The position numbers were made by a program, and so were the translations under genes. From Hermatobates lingyangjiaoensis (taxonomy: Eukaryota > Arthropoda > Insecta > Hemiptera > Hermatobatidae): a stretch of DNA of 64,000 bases. Where the stretch lies: positions 1,116,001 to 1,180,000 of the forward strand of contig JAPFBL010000103.1 in NCBI GenBank assembly GCA_026182355.1, read 5' to 3'. Positions 45,736-56,420 of the stretch are shown in pieces. The first letter of the stretch is position 1; the number at the start of each line of letters is the position of its first letter. Under the pieces are notes generated by a model. That model was not told the origin of the DNA and searched no databases. It saw only the letters and a list, made by a program, of their open reading frames with translations.

Positions 45736-46990
45736 ACATAATATCAACCTCTTTGTGTATGTAATATACCATAAACTGTCCCATTTAGGAGTAATTTAAA
45801 TGTCTATTTGAAAAAGGATTATTAGTTTTTCATTCCTGGAAGTAGTACTGATAGTGATTTATCTACATATCAATATACACGTCTAGTTTTGTATATCACA
45901 CCACTGATTAGTATAAATACAAGAGTAATAACATGTATTATCGACGTTCATGATACATAATAGGGTGTGGCGTCGCAATTATTTTTTAATAATGTCCTAG
46001 TAAGATATATACCAGGAAATATATAAATATGTATGATTTTGAAGTTTTATTTTATTTTTTTTTATTTATAAACTAATACATTAGTGGAAATTTCATTAAA
46101 TTGTATGTAAACTCTAATTATTACATATTTATTATTATATCTAACATGCAGAATATAATTAGGAATATATGAATCAGTTTGATTTTTCCAATTTATTCGT
46201 TAGCTTAAATAATGACATTCTTCCGCATTGATATTTTTAAATAGTGATAATAATCAATTATGATGAGTTTTAGAGAATAAGTTGCAATGATTTTGGGCAC
46301 TACTACATTGTAGAAAAAGATTGGACTTTAAAACAGCGATATAAAGTACACATTCACGATTTAGTTAGAAAAGGAATAAATAAAGAAATGTTCAAATTTT
46401 TGAAACAACAAACAGATATTTTTTTCAATAAAATGTAAAAATTCTGACTTATGATTGAATGTGAAAGTTTTCGAGTAGGCAGAAATCTATATATTGCAAA
46501 CCAGTCTGATATTTTTTTACTTATAGTAAAGTTAAGTGTAGTTAACAAATTTTTTGTTAAATGTTTCTGACAATTTTTAAACAAAATAGAAATACAATTT
46601 TTGAAGTCTCCAAACGAAAACTTTGGCTTAATTATTCAATGTAGAAGGTGGTCAGATAATCAACATTAAATGTAACAGATCCACTGGCCATGTAATGTTA
46701 CAGATGGCCATGAATGAGATCCACTGGATTTGAGAACTAAAGCCATGTTCTGCTGTAAGAGATTGTTTCGTAACATGTGTTTTTTTCTTTGTCTTTACAA
46801 AAGCATTCTTACTGCTGTTGTAATACCAAGGATATTATATGTTTAGTTGTGTGGTTTAATCACTATTTGTAATACCAACAGGAGTGAAGGACTCCTATTT
46901 AATATTCATATTATGTATAAATAAGACATTATATAACCAAGAAATATGATATTATATTTACTTATAGTAAATATAATATCAAAAATTTTT

Positions 46991-47559
46991 AATTATTAAT
47001 CTTCTGAAACACTGAACAGTCAAGACCAGTTATTTTGTATTAAAGTAAACCTTTTTTGTTATACTATCTTGTATCTAGATACGATTCAGTCGGGGATTTT
47101 TTCTGATTACGTATGTTTGTTCTTTCTGTGAATTTAGTTTATATATATGTTGTGATTTGTGTGTTAGAAAAACAAACATTAACATATTTACAACAATAAC
47201 ACATTCTTTAATAGGACTAAGAACATGTTACCCGAAAGGAAAATAAATCATGGAGTTCTTTAAGCAATTATATCGAATTAAGTTAAGATCCTAAATATCA
47301 ATAAAAAATTGCTTTTGTTACCGAGAGATTAATCAGTTTTTTGGCCTGGTTTGACTAATATAATGGAACATTATAGTTTGCTTCGGAAGAAATTGTTATA
47401 ATATTCAGAGCATGCATATCTGCAATAAGTAGACTCTAATTAACTATGTGTGTATGTTGTTTATAATTTTAAATTTATAAGCAATCTTGCTTTAAAAATA
47501 ATAATCTTACTTTATGTAATATCTGATATTTTTTTTGAATATATATATATATTAGTGTA
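46991..47559. other. Unassigned AT-rich DNA
   Basis: No gene or repeat recognised. Confidence 0.5.
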
Positions 47560-47950
47560 TTTCGGCCTCTCTTAAGCATATGGTATATATGATGTAATTC
47601 ATCCCCACCACCAACTTTCACTTAGACAGAATAGTAGTGTTCAGTTGGCATTTAAACATCGATGTAGTAAGTAATATGTATATTTAGTTATTATAAGTAG
47701 TTTAAGAACCTGACGATGACCCACGGGGACGAAAGCTAGTCACATTAGTTTAGTTTAGTGTAGTAGTTAATCAAATATAGATATTCCCGTATATATATAT
47801 AGAATTGTTTTTTAGTCTTCTAGCCTTCTGAATCTCTTATGCTAGCTTGCTTTGGCAATTATCTCCAGCACAAAAGAAGATCGTGAGAAAAATAGAGGCT
47901 ATAAGTAGAAAAATCGTGAATGCAGAATCTGCTATCAAATTCAATATATA
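47560..47950 (+). pseudogene. Penelope pseudo-LTR with 5' coding piece
   Basis: A leader of about 150 bases is followed by CTGACGA-T-GACCC-acg-GGGAC-GAAAG (47710-47735). After a short TA run and TTTTAGTCTTCTAGC comes a frame reading KIVRKIEAISRKIVNAESAI and KFN (about 47878-47946), the same N-terminal block as at 17152. It stops at a TATATA run. The rest of the element is missing. Confidence 0.7.
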
Positions 47951-47977
47951 TATATGGATTGATTTACCACAGTGAAA

Positions 47978-48660
47978 CTAATTTGGAAAGAATGCTCTAA
48001 GGCCTTTCGTCAACACATCGTCAGTGAGCAAGTGAACTAAATAATAATAAATACTTGTTAACCTGGTTGAAGTTTCTAGAATTCTTGGTAACCCAGTGAT
48101 GTGTTTAATGATGTATTTAATGATGAATGTGTTTAATGATGAAGAAGTCTTCATCTGTTTAATTATTCCGCTAATCAAAACTTCATCCAATTTATAATGT
48201 CCTGGGCTATTATTCATTAATTCCTCATAAAAGTTCTTTATCAGTGCACTTTCCACAATATTCCTTCTTCTTTCCGAAGACACAAATATTAATTCATTTG
48301 CTTCATTCCAGTTAATCACATGATTACTGTTTTTTATGTGCATGATAAAGCAGTCTTTTCGTCTTCTCTTCTGATGGAATATTTGTGTTGTTTTATCCTT
48401 GTAAGAAGACCTTTGCTCGTCTGTCCATTGTAAGACATTTCGCAGTCAGTACATGGTATCCTGTATACACAACAGTCCTTTCTTCTTGGCTTATTATTGA
48501 CAATTCTGTTAAACAAGTTGCCATCATTACTGAACACAACAGAAACGTCCAACTTTTTCAAAATTGAAGACATATCATTCAGACAAGGACTGTATGAAAT
48601 GACTAACAAATTCCTTCTTGTGAACTGTTCTTCATTATTATTAGAAGAAAAATTTATAAT
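47978..48660 (-). pseudogene. Penelope-like GIY-YIG endonuclease, one frameshift
   Basis: Two minus-strand frames (48609-48334 and 48343-47978) join with a single frame change at about 48335-48345. In order: a linker YSPCLNDMSSILKKLDVSVV typical of the stretch between reverse transcriptase and nuclease; DCCVYRIPCTDCEMSYNGQT, i.e. the GIY part, a CxxC zinc pair and the YIG part with Asn for Ile; SKGLLTRIKQH; then HIKNSNHVINWNEANELIFV and a C-terminal helical region ending at about 48000. Its sequence type (YRIPC..C....GQT) differs from the VIYQYNC...GMT nucleases elsewhere in the window, so a second Penelope lineage is present. It lies tail-to-tail with the fragment at 47560-47950. Confidence 0.85.
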
Positions 48661-50035
48661 TATCCCTTAAATGTCCTATGCTATAAATTTTCCAAATATT
48701 AATATATATTGTTGGCATAATACCCACCAGCACGCATAAAATTAAATGCGTGCGACCAATATAAAATTAAATAGAAGAATTATTTAAGATAATTACATTT
48801 AATTTACCATGCAATGGTTGAAGATTTTTTCAGTTATATTCTTCTTAATGCAAAACATAGCATATCCTCTGATTGTATATACTGTTAAATTGTTAATTAT
48901 GAAATTTTCAATTTTATATTACCAAATTAGGGAATTTAGAATTACTCTATGTAAATATATTTACAGTTCTTTTATTATTTGCATTACAATTTATATGTTC
49001 CGTAGACCCTTTGAAATGGAAAATTATCCAAAATGGAAAAATATTTCATTATGCAAACTCAGCCAAACCTATTAGTTATTTTACTTTCGCACTAGAATAA
49101 ATTCTCATTACTTTCTTTTCAACTAATGATTAGATTAGATGTTTCCTACAATTTCAAAATTTCATTCATTGATTTGTTTAATTTTATTATTAATAATTTT
49201 ATCTGGAAATGAATAAATTTAAAGTAATGTTTTCTTACTTTACAATACTTAATATTTTATTCAATATTATGTTGAATCACTGAGAATAAACAAAAACAGA
49301 CTTTCTAAGGGGTTGGCCATTATTCTAAATAAACACAACTTGTTTATTTAATGCAAGTTATTATAATTTGAAATATTCAAATCTGAACTGAATATTCTTT
49401 TTCAGTAATAATAGGTTTATTTACAGTATAGCCTAGTGTCTAGGACTCTAGATTTAATCAATAATTAAACATTTTCATATAGCAATTGTGTTGAATCAAC
49501 AACAGATTCACATACATTTTACACTGGCTTGTTTAAACAAAAACCATCTTGAGACTACACACAACTTTTATTATCTAATTATAAATGGTAGTATATTTCT
49601 TAGAGCAGAACTATTTAGTAGTATAATGATAGTATTGTTGGTTCTTTTGGTAATTATTATTTAACCAAAAAAAATTTGCATTCTCTAATTTCTCTAAAAA
49701 GAATCAATTTCAACGATTTCTTTTTGATCTCTTTCAATAGTAATATGTATATTTTACTACATTTTTTTTAATACCTTTTTCAATGGACAAAAATATTTTA
49801 CACATTTTTTTCAGCATTTCTGCGCTTATTGCTGAGAAATAAGCTGAGAAAGCGCTTATTGCTCAAAAAGTTGAGAATTAAAGAAATTTTAATAAAGAAT
49901 ATTAGGAGAGCATTAAGCTAATTTCATTTTCATATAAAATATGTCTAAAGCTGTGCACGTTTAGTACTAAGCTTTCTGTACCTTCTTAGCAAAAATATGA
50001 ACTTAAATATGAAATATAATTAGAGCTTTTTTCAT
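48661..50035. other. Unassigned AT-rich DNA
   Basis: No family recognised. The 88-residue frame at 48809-49075 is rich in Ile, Phe and Tyr, as expected from AT-rich DNA. A local repeat GCGCTTATTGCT occurs twice at about 49825-49865. Confidence 0.5.
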
Positions 50036-50039
50036 TTTT

Positions 50040-50072
50040 GAGATATTAGCTCTTTCACAAACACACACATAC

Positions 50073-50104
<32 letters not shown>

Positions 50105-50230
50105 CCACAGACACACACACACACACACACACAACATACACACAGACACACAAAACTCATAGTATTTGATTCAGGAGACCTCAAAACGTGTATTCAAGTT
50201 AAAAAATCATTTTCGTAATTTTGAGCTAAA
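50040..50230 (-). repeat. Diverged fragment of the 2-kb family with (CA)n
   Basis: A CA-rich block (about 50063-50155) is followed by GGAGACCTCAAAACGTGTAT and AAAAAATCATTTTCG. Read on the minus strand this matches the start of the 2-kb family (ACATGTTTTGAGGTCCCAGA near the TG run). The terminal word is not preserved. Confidence 0.55.
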
Positions 50231-52555
50231 TTCAATTATTAAATTTGTATATATTTCATAAAAATAGGTAATGAATGTCAAATTAGTTTAATAATTTATT
50301 GCAACAATTATAATATATAGTTCATATTTTTACAATTATAACCCTTTATCTTAAAAAAAAACACTATAGTGAAGGTAATTTATTTAATTACAACGATCTT
50401 CTTGGTGACTGCATTTTAATGTCACTTATTATAAGAAGTTCAAAGTGTAAGAGGAAGTTAAAGTTCGATTTTACTATGCGTCGATGAACGGTCATACCTC
50501 ATATTATTTATCTTCAATACAACTTGAATTGCACTTTATTTTAATATTAAAGAAAGTGCCAAATTGTTACAAACATGCAAAAATAATCATTCTATGTTAT
50601 AAAGGTATCAACGTTAAAATCCATTTGCATTTGAAAGCAGTAGTTGAATATATAATGAAGTGATTGGAAAGATGTTTTCTTTTGTATTATGTTAAAGGGC
50701 GATACATAAGGATCGATCAAGCGGAGAGGGGAATAGAGAACAAAGGGTAAAGTGTTTGATACATCATAGAGAAAACATGTAAAACAACCATACTTTAGCG
50801 TGCTTGCATAATCTTGTATAGGTTTTGCAAATGAAAAACACTTCCTTTAGGCTAACAGTTAGAAAAAAGAACTATTAAATAAAATGAAATAAAAAAAATA
50901 ATTTTGTTTATTATGTGATAAATGAACAAAAAAATTGCTTTGAATGAGAAGTACATATTAGTTTATATTTTTTTGTGACAAATTGGAAGGCAATTAAAAT
51001 ATTGATATTTAACATCCCCTTTAATTCAATATATTCGGTAATATTAATATAAGTTATAAATAATTAAAAGAAGAATATAATATTCAGAAAAAGTAACCAT
51101 CATTCTTCATCTATAGTCACTTGTCAGAAATCTTTACCCAGTTTAATGTGACTTTTAATTATATGTATAAGTCGGCACCAGCTGTTCTCTTAAAAATGTT
51201 TTGTTACAGTTTTAACAAAAATTTATAACTTTATTACATTAGATTAAATTCATTATCCTTTAAAAACAAGTAGTTTTTATTCTACAATGTAGTTTGAGCG
51301 TGTTATTTATATTTGTTTTTTAAACATGTTTGCTAAATAACATCATTATGTTGATATAAACTCTAATGTATTTACAGTTTTTGTAATAATCTTTGTTATC
51401 ATATCCTTTATAGGATAACAATGGCTGTTATCCTATATGTTGTCAGAGTAAGAGGACTGTAGATATAAGAAGTGATGTACTCCTTATCAGTACCTCTATG
51501 CTATTTAATTATACCAAATATTCAACTGAATTTTTTGAAAAGATTTTGTCATTTTTTTTTTGAGAAAATCAAATTACAGAATTCTTTTATAGACCCAATA
51601 CATCGAACTTATTGTCATCATATCTCTTTACAAGAATGAACAGTAAATTTAATATTCTGTCCTTGACACAGAAAAAAGTTCTAGCACACAGGAGCTAGTA
51701 TCCATTGATCATAAATATTTCAAAAGTCTTATCCAGCCTGTTGTATTCGAGTTTGACAGGTTTTGGTCTTTCCTTATCTACAGTTCTGTGGAAGATAAAA
51801 AAAATCTAAGATAAAAGCTGTTAATCGCTCTGGAATAGGTATTTCTAAAACACGGAAAATAATGAAGTTAAAAAGATTAAACATAATTGTCGTTTATTTT
51901 AAATGTGTTATTGATTATTTTCATATATTTAGTATACAATGATATACATTATATTGTAAGTGTGTAGTAATTGTTTACGCTTTCTTTTGCCATTAAAAGA
52001 GCTAAATGAATTCGTCGCTTAACAGCTGTGATGCAATGATCCCATCATAGCCTATTTAATAACATCATTTAAACTTAAAAAGGAGACAAATATTCTTAGT
52101 GTAATTGAAATAACTTAGTCTCCTACTCACCGCAGGTACTTTCAGCTTTGTAATCCAAACCATTAACTTTCTACAAAGGATGTAAATTAAAGGCGATGTG
52201 GGAATACCTGCTTCATTAAAATGAAGTCGAGCAGTAAGATTGCTTTTAGGTAGTGTTTCTTAAGTTGATTCAAGTTTGTTTCATTATAATTAAGTTTGTT
52301 TCCATTTCTATTTCCTTGAAGTGATCAAAACTTTGTTTTCAAACTAACAATCTAATAGAAATCATAAGGTTTTAAGGAACTGTCCAATATACTTTACAAA
52401 ACAATAACTTCTTACAATAACCGCTATTTATATATATAAGTTCAGAAATAAACTTATTTCTGAAATCAAATACAATTACAGTTGCTATATTTTTTTGTTT
52501 TATATGTAATTTTTATTGTTTTCGTCCAAGAAATGTTAAATTTGTGTTTTTGGAA
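50231..52555. other. Unassigned AT-rich DNA
   Basis: No gene or element recognised over about 2.3 kb. Confidence 0.5.
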
Positions 52556-52559
52556 ATAT

Positions 52560-53060
52560 GTTTTTAAGGGCATTAAGTCTGTGCTCCTCTGAATTCCTTA
52601 ATGATGAGATTAATAACGTAAGGTCAATTGCCCTATCATTAAAATACCACTCCTCTTATTTTACTTAGCTTTAAATGGTGCTAAACAAACCCTCTCCGAC
52701 GTTTGAACAGAATCCCGTTCATTGTCAAAATCCGTAGTTAAACTTCATAATGAGTCATTGAACACTCTTCCTAAGCTTGCACGTGAACTTGATTTTTGTT
52801 TAGTTTTTTTTTTGTAATCGTAATAACATAGGCAATATATTAATAAAAAAACACATTGAGGGAACTGGAGTGTAGTGATATTTATAAAATTCCGCGCAAA
52901 AGTTCTCATGAAATTTATATTGGTCAAACTGGTAAATGATTAAAGAAACGTGCCAAACAATACCAATGCAACGTAAGTAAACAGGAAAAAAGTAGCGCCT
53001 TATTCTTGCAAATAAATAGTGAAAACCATCATAGTGATTGAGCCGGAGCTGAGATGATAC
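52560..53060 (+). pseudogene. Penelope-like fragment, RT thumb to GIY-YIG
   Basis: 52579-52675 encodes FLRALSLCSSEFLNDEINNV and RSIALSLKYH, resembling the (R)AL.LCS....L..EI..I stretch after the reverse-transcriptase core of Penelope-like elements. At about 52870-52941 comes DIYKIPRKSSHEIYIGQTGK and a stop, i.e. the GIY and YIG halves with the CxxC pair lost, then KKRAKQYQCNV. It resembles the nuclease type at 47978-48660. Multiple stops; dead. Confidence 0.7.
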
Positions 53061-54129
53061 AGGTACTTACACGTACCTGTGCGAGTAAGTTGCAATTAAT
53101 AAAATATAACAAATGATTGAAACATATTTGAACTTTAATATAGGATATTGGTTATGTTGAAATAGATTTGTTGTAGTTTATATGTTCCTTAATAGTTGAG
53201 AAGTGTTGAAAATGGGATCTTGACTTAATAGTTTTATCTAGTATTTAATTATACTTGTACTGCAAAACCACCGTAAATTGGCGGAGCTAAGAGTTGAACT
53301 GGTCATTGTTTATTTCATAAGTGAGAATGAGAGAAATAAATGCGATGTCTTTAAAGCTATTAATATCAGATGAAAAGGTTTTTGCACGCGAATCGTATCA
53401 TTAGTAAAAACAGGCTTTCAGCGAGTTAACTAATCGACCCGCTGGTGGCTTTTGATAGATAAAGCTTTTATTGTAGCTCTCCGTCTGGAGTAATCAATCC
53501 CCAAAGCTCTGCAGGCAGGTCTGTCTTCTTCTGCCTTCGGACCTGACTTAACTCGACCTACTTTAATTGGTCTGCTTCACCAAGTTCTTCTCTTATATTA
53601 TAATTTAACTTTTATTCCTTTGAATTTTATTATTAATAAATGTATTAATTTATATTAAAATACAACTTTATGAGATTATGAGCTGGCACTGGGCTTCGTT
53701 GTTTCGTTCCGTCTCATTGTAGTTCATGATGATAAGGCAGGTGATAAAGAAAGTCACCCAGACACACAAGCTTATTTAATCTGTAGAAAACTACCCCTCC
53801 TTCATTCCTAACCTTTATTATTATTAGAACTTAATATTACCTTGAGACAAAGTAACTTAATTACGTTTCAATCAGTACATTGTATCCTTTGAAAACTAAT
53901 GTTCTTACTGAAGAATTTCTGTTTTAAGTTCTCTACAGAAGTATTTTACTTCTATGAAAACACCATGTGAATTGTACAGTTGAAATTTCACTTTGATTCT
54001 CATGTTATAGTGAGCAAAGTAACTTTGAAGCAGTTTTGTTACAGTTTTTTCCATTTATATTCAGATAAATTTGTCCACCAAAGCATTTGTTTTTTTTATC
54101 AGGTATTAAATTTACATTCCACGTAAACT
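53061..54129. other. Unassigned DNA
   Basis: No gene recognised. A moderately GC-rich patch at 53430-53570 is of unknown origin. Confidence 0.45.
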
Positions 54130-54243
54130 TGAACCAATTCGCTCTGCCTTCCTGCAGGACTCTTCCCCTCCTAATAACGACCATGGTCGAAATATAGAAG
54201 TGAGTTATTCCTGTGGCTATCTGTGTGTTATCTTCTTTTCAAT

Positions 54244-54274
<31 letters not shown>
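54130..54274 (+). repeat. Element tail related to 8.8 kb, ending in (TA)n
   Basis: Shares with 8800-8971 the order TCCT, a TAAnGACGACC...GGTCGAAATAT-like motif (54171-54193, here CTAATAA instead of CTGAGGA), GTGAGT, TATCTGTGTGTTA, and a terminal (TA)n (54250-54274). Confidence 0.6.
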
Positions 54275-54277
54275 GTT

Positions 54278-54407
54278 GTGTTCTCTAAGCGGGGTTCGGT
54301 CAATTTTCCAGGATAAAAAATCAAACTCTAAAAAAACAGGATAAAAAAGACAACGAGAGTTTGATTTTTTATCCTGGAAAATTGACCGAACCCCGATTAG
54401 AGAACAC
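54278..54407. repeat. Foldback, 52-bp arms, between (TA)n tracts
   Basis: Arms 54278-54329 and 54356-54407 are nearly perfect inverted copies (one or two mismatches), with a 26-base spacer containing a partial duplicate of the inner arm (CAGGATAAAAAA). TA tracts lie at 54250-54274 and 54447-54478. No CTGAnGA motif. Confidence 0.85.
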
Positions 54408-54445
54408 ACCTATTCTATCTAACGGTCGATATATTATTGAATCTG

Positions 54446-54482
<37 letters not shown>

Positions 54483-54484
54483 TT

Positions 54485-54620
54485 TGTATAAGTTGGCAGC
54501 AGATCTTCATCCAAGCATACATTGTTGAAAAGCAGAAAAAATTCTGCATTCACGACTTTTTTAAGTTGTTGAAAAGCAGAGCAGATTCTGCATTCACGAC
54601 TATTTTAAGTAAAGTAATTA
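54485..54620 (-). pseudogene. Penelope N-terminal scrap with 44-bp tandem repeat
   Basis: On the minus strand a CLDEDLLP block (about 54490-54514) and a VVNAE-type block (GTCGTGAATGCAGAATCTGC) belong to the Penelope N-terminal frame seen at 17152. The latter block is present as two 44-base direct repeats (54522-54565 and 54566-54609). A third, inverted copy lies at about 54924-54966, just before a (TA)n tract. Confidence 0.6.
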
Positions 54621-54699
54621 AGTTAAAATTAGGTTAAGTAATAGTACACCTTTTCTATTGTTATCTCTTATGCATTCATTTCTAGTTGCATCCTGTTAT

Positions 54700-54961
54700 T
54701 TATTACTTTGAGTTTTTATCTTATATATCTGTCTTATTATTTTATTCTGCCTGAGGATGACCAACGAGGTCGAAAGATTGTGTTTAAAATTGTGTTTAAA
54801 AAGTAATGAATAAAATTTTAGTAGTTATTTGACTATGTTTTTTGTCTGAAAATGTCGCTGGGAAATCTACTATTTGGATTGCATCTGCAACATAGAAGTG
54901 TAATTAGGAAAAAAGAAGAGCTACTTAAATAAGTCGTGAATGCAGAATCTGCTCTGCTTTT

Positions 54962-55024
<63 letters not shown>
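54700..55024. repeat. Penelope-type tail, inverted N-terminal scrap and (TA)n
   Basis: Contains CTGAGGA-T-GACC-aacga-GGTC-GAAAG (54751-54775, plus strand). Next come about 150 unassigned bases, the inverted 44-base N-terminal block (54924-54966) and a TA tract (54966-55024). Confidence 0.6.
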
Positions 55025-55027
<3 letters not shown>

Positions 55028-55060
55028 TAACAATATTTCATATAGACACGTGAAATAACA

Positions 55061-55228
55061 ATCAATGATCAAATAACAATATGAAATGAAAAAAATACTA
55101 AGATCTTTCAACTACTACAAGCGGTCTTTGTCAGAGTCAAAAACCCAACTCTGACGAAGACCTCTTCTTGTGGTTTAAAGATCTTAGTCATTTTTTTTCC
55201 CATTTCATGTTGTGGTTTGATAACTGAT
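55061..55228. repeat. Foldback of the Penelope-type tail unit
   Basis: Arms of about 77 bases (55061-55137 and 55148-55228) around a 10-base spacer. Same words as 2216-2404: CAATGATCAAA, AAGATCTTTCAAC, ACAAGCGGTC, GTCAGAGT. A copy of the outer flank with CACGTG lies at about 55045. It abuts the (TA)n ending at 55024. Confidence 0.8.
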
Positions 55229-55249
55229 GTATATTAGTATAAGTAGGAA

Positions 55250-56420
55250 GCAAATCCTCTCTTAATGAAAAAGCACTTAATTTTGCATTAGGTTCTGACA
55301 AACTGTCTCCAAGGTTATTCTCCACTTGCGTACTGCCTTACGCTGGGTTATTATCTGTTACATCCATATTAGCTCTGCCAGAGACGATCATAACCCATTA
55401 TCACTGAACATTTCTCTGCAATCCAAAGGTGGGGCGTCGATTACACCAATCTATAATTGCCTAATAAACTGTATTTCTAACAATTTAACATAATTTTAAT
55501 TCTACAGATTTTATTTTACTATTAAAAAAATAATTTTTTCTTAAAAACTAATTTAACAAACTTTTGGTCCCATCACAGGCCTTTTTCAGTTCACATTATC
55601 ATTTTCACTTAATAAATTGACCGTAAATTAAAAACAAAATTAATGTACACTACTATACTGGTTGCAGGTGCATGGACCTTAGTGACTAATATGTAAGTAA
55701 GGTAGGGTGGATGTAGGGGGAATAAACTATGACCTGTTTGCCTCTATCACAAACCAGTCTTATTCTAAATATTGACATCTTAAAATAACTATTAAAGTTC
55801 TTACTACTAAGCACTATATTGAAGTATAATCAGGCTCTATATCCCGAATATTGTCTTCAATAGTGCTTAGTAAGAACTTTAATAGTAGTTTTAAAGTGAC
55901 CAATAATTAGAGTAAGGCTGGAGGCTTGCGAGAGAGGCGAACAGCCTCTGCAGGTCATAGTTCATTATAGCCCCTTCCATCCTACCCTGAACCTCCCACT
56001 CGCATTTTATTCAGTAAGATTGAGCACTTGCAAGTACTTAATGGTATATATTCTGTTTTTAACTGAGATTTGTAAAATTTATTAAGTGAATCCTGAAGAT
56101 GACTTCTGTTTAGGCCGAAAGTTTTTAAATTAGTTAGAGTATTAAAACAAAGTCAAAAATTATCTAGAGAATTAAACTTAAGTTACAGTTGTTAAAATTA
56201 CAATTCATTAAGAAATTCTAGTTTAGTGTAATCGACCCCTCCCTTTGGATTACAGTGAAATGTTCAGTGATATTGTCTTTGTCCAATTTTGGTCAGGAGA
56301 TAGTGTCTTTGGCCAATATATTTTGGATATTAGAGCTGACCTAGCCTAAGGTGGTACGCAGATTGGAGACAACCTGCAAAAGGATAATCAATGCAGAAGC
56401 TCCTGCAAACTTTAATACTA
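55250..56420. mobile_element. Head-to-head pair of Penelope 5' ends, 500-bp arms
   Basis: Inverted arms (about 55295-55824 and 55855-56400) around a 30-base spacer, diverged but collinear. Inner blocks such as TTCTTAcTAcTAAGCACTAT and GGTCATAGTTcAtTAT pair across the centre; farther out are a motif (56093-56121, CTGAAGATGAC...GGCCGAAAG, and its mirror at about 55570) and a GTGTAATCGACCCC block. The right outer end encodes VVRRLETTCKRIINAEAPAN and FN (about 56350-56420). The left outer end, on the minus strand, contains FSLREDLLP (about 55260). This is the same architecture as 16615-17268, from a different Penelope subfamily. Confidence 0.7.

Larger units (their letters stand above)
40240..46990. 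repeat. Cluster of copies of the unclassified 2-kb family
   Basis: At least seven pieces of the family seen complete at 29963-31622. They are: a diverged middle part (about 40340-40540, plus); a 5' part (40769-41360, plus); a near-full copy (41572-43621, minus); an end piece immediately adjacent (43622-44100, minus); another end (about 44490-44700, minus); a piece split by a LINE (about 44925-46050, minus); and a diverged 3' half (about 46500-46980, plus). Shared landmarks are TTTACTATAAGTAA, TCTGGAGTGGCnTACACT, AAACATCTAAATGGGATATG and the (TG)n block. The plus and minus copies form a large imperfect inverted repeat. Confidence 0.8.
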
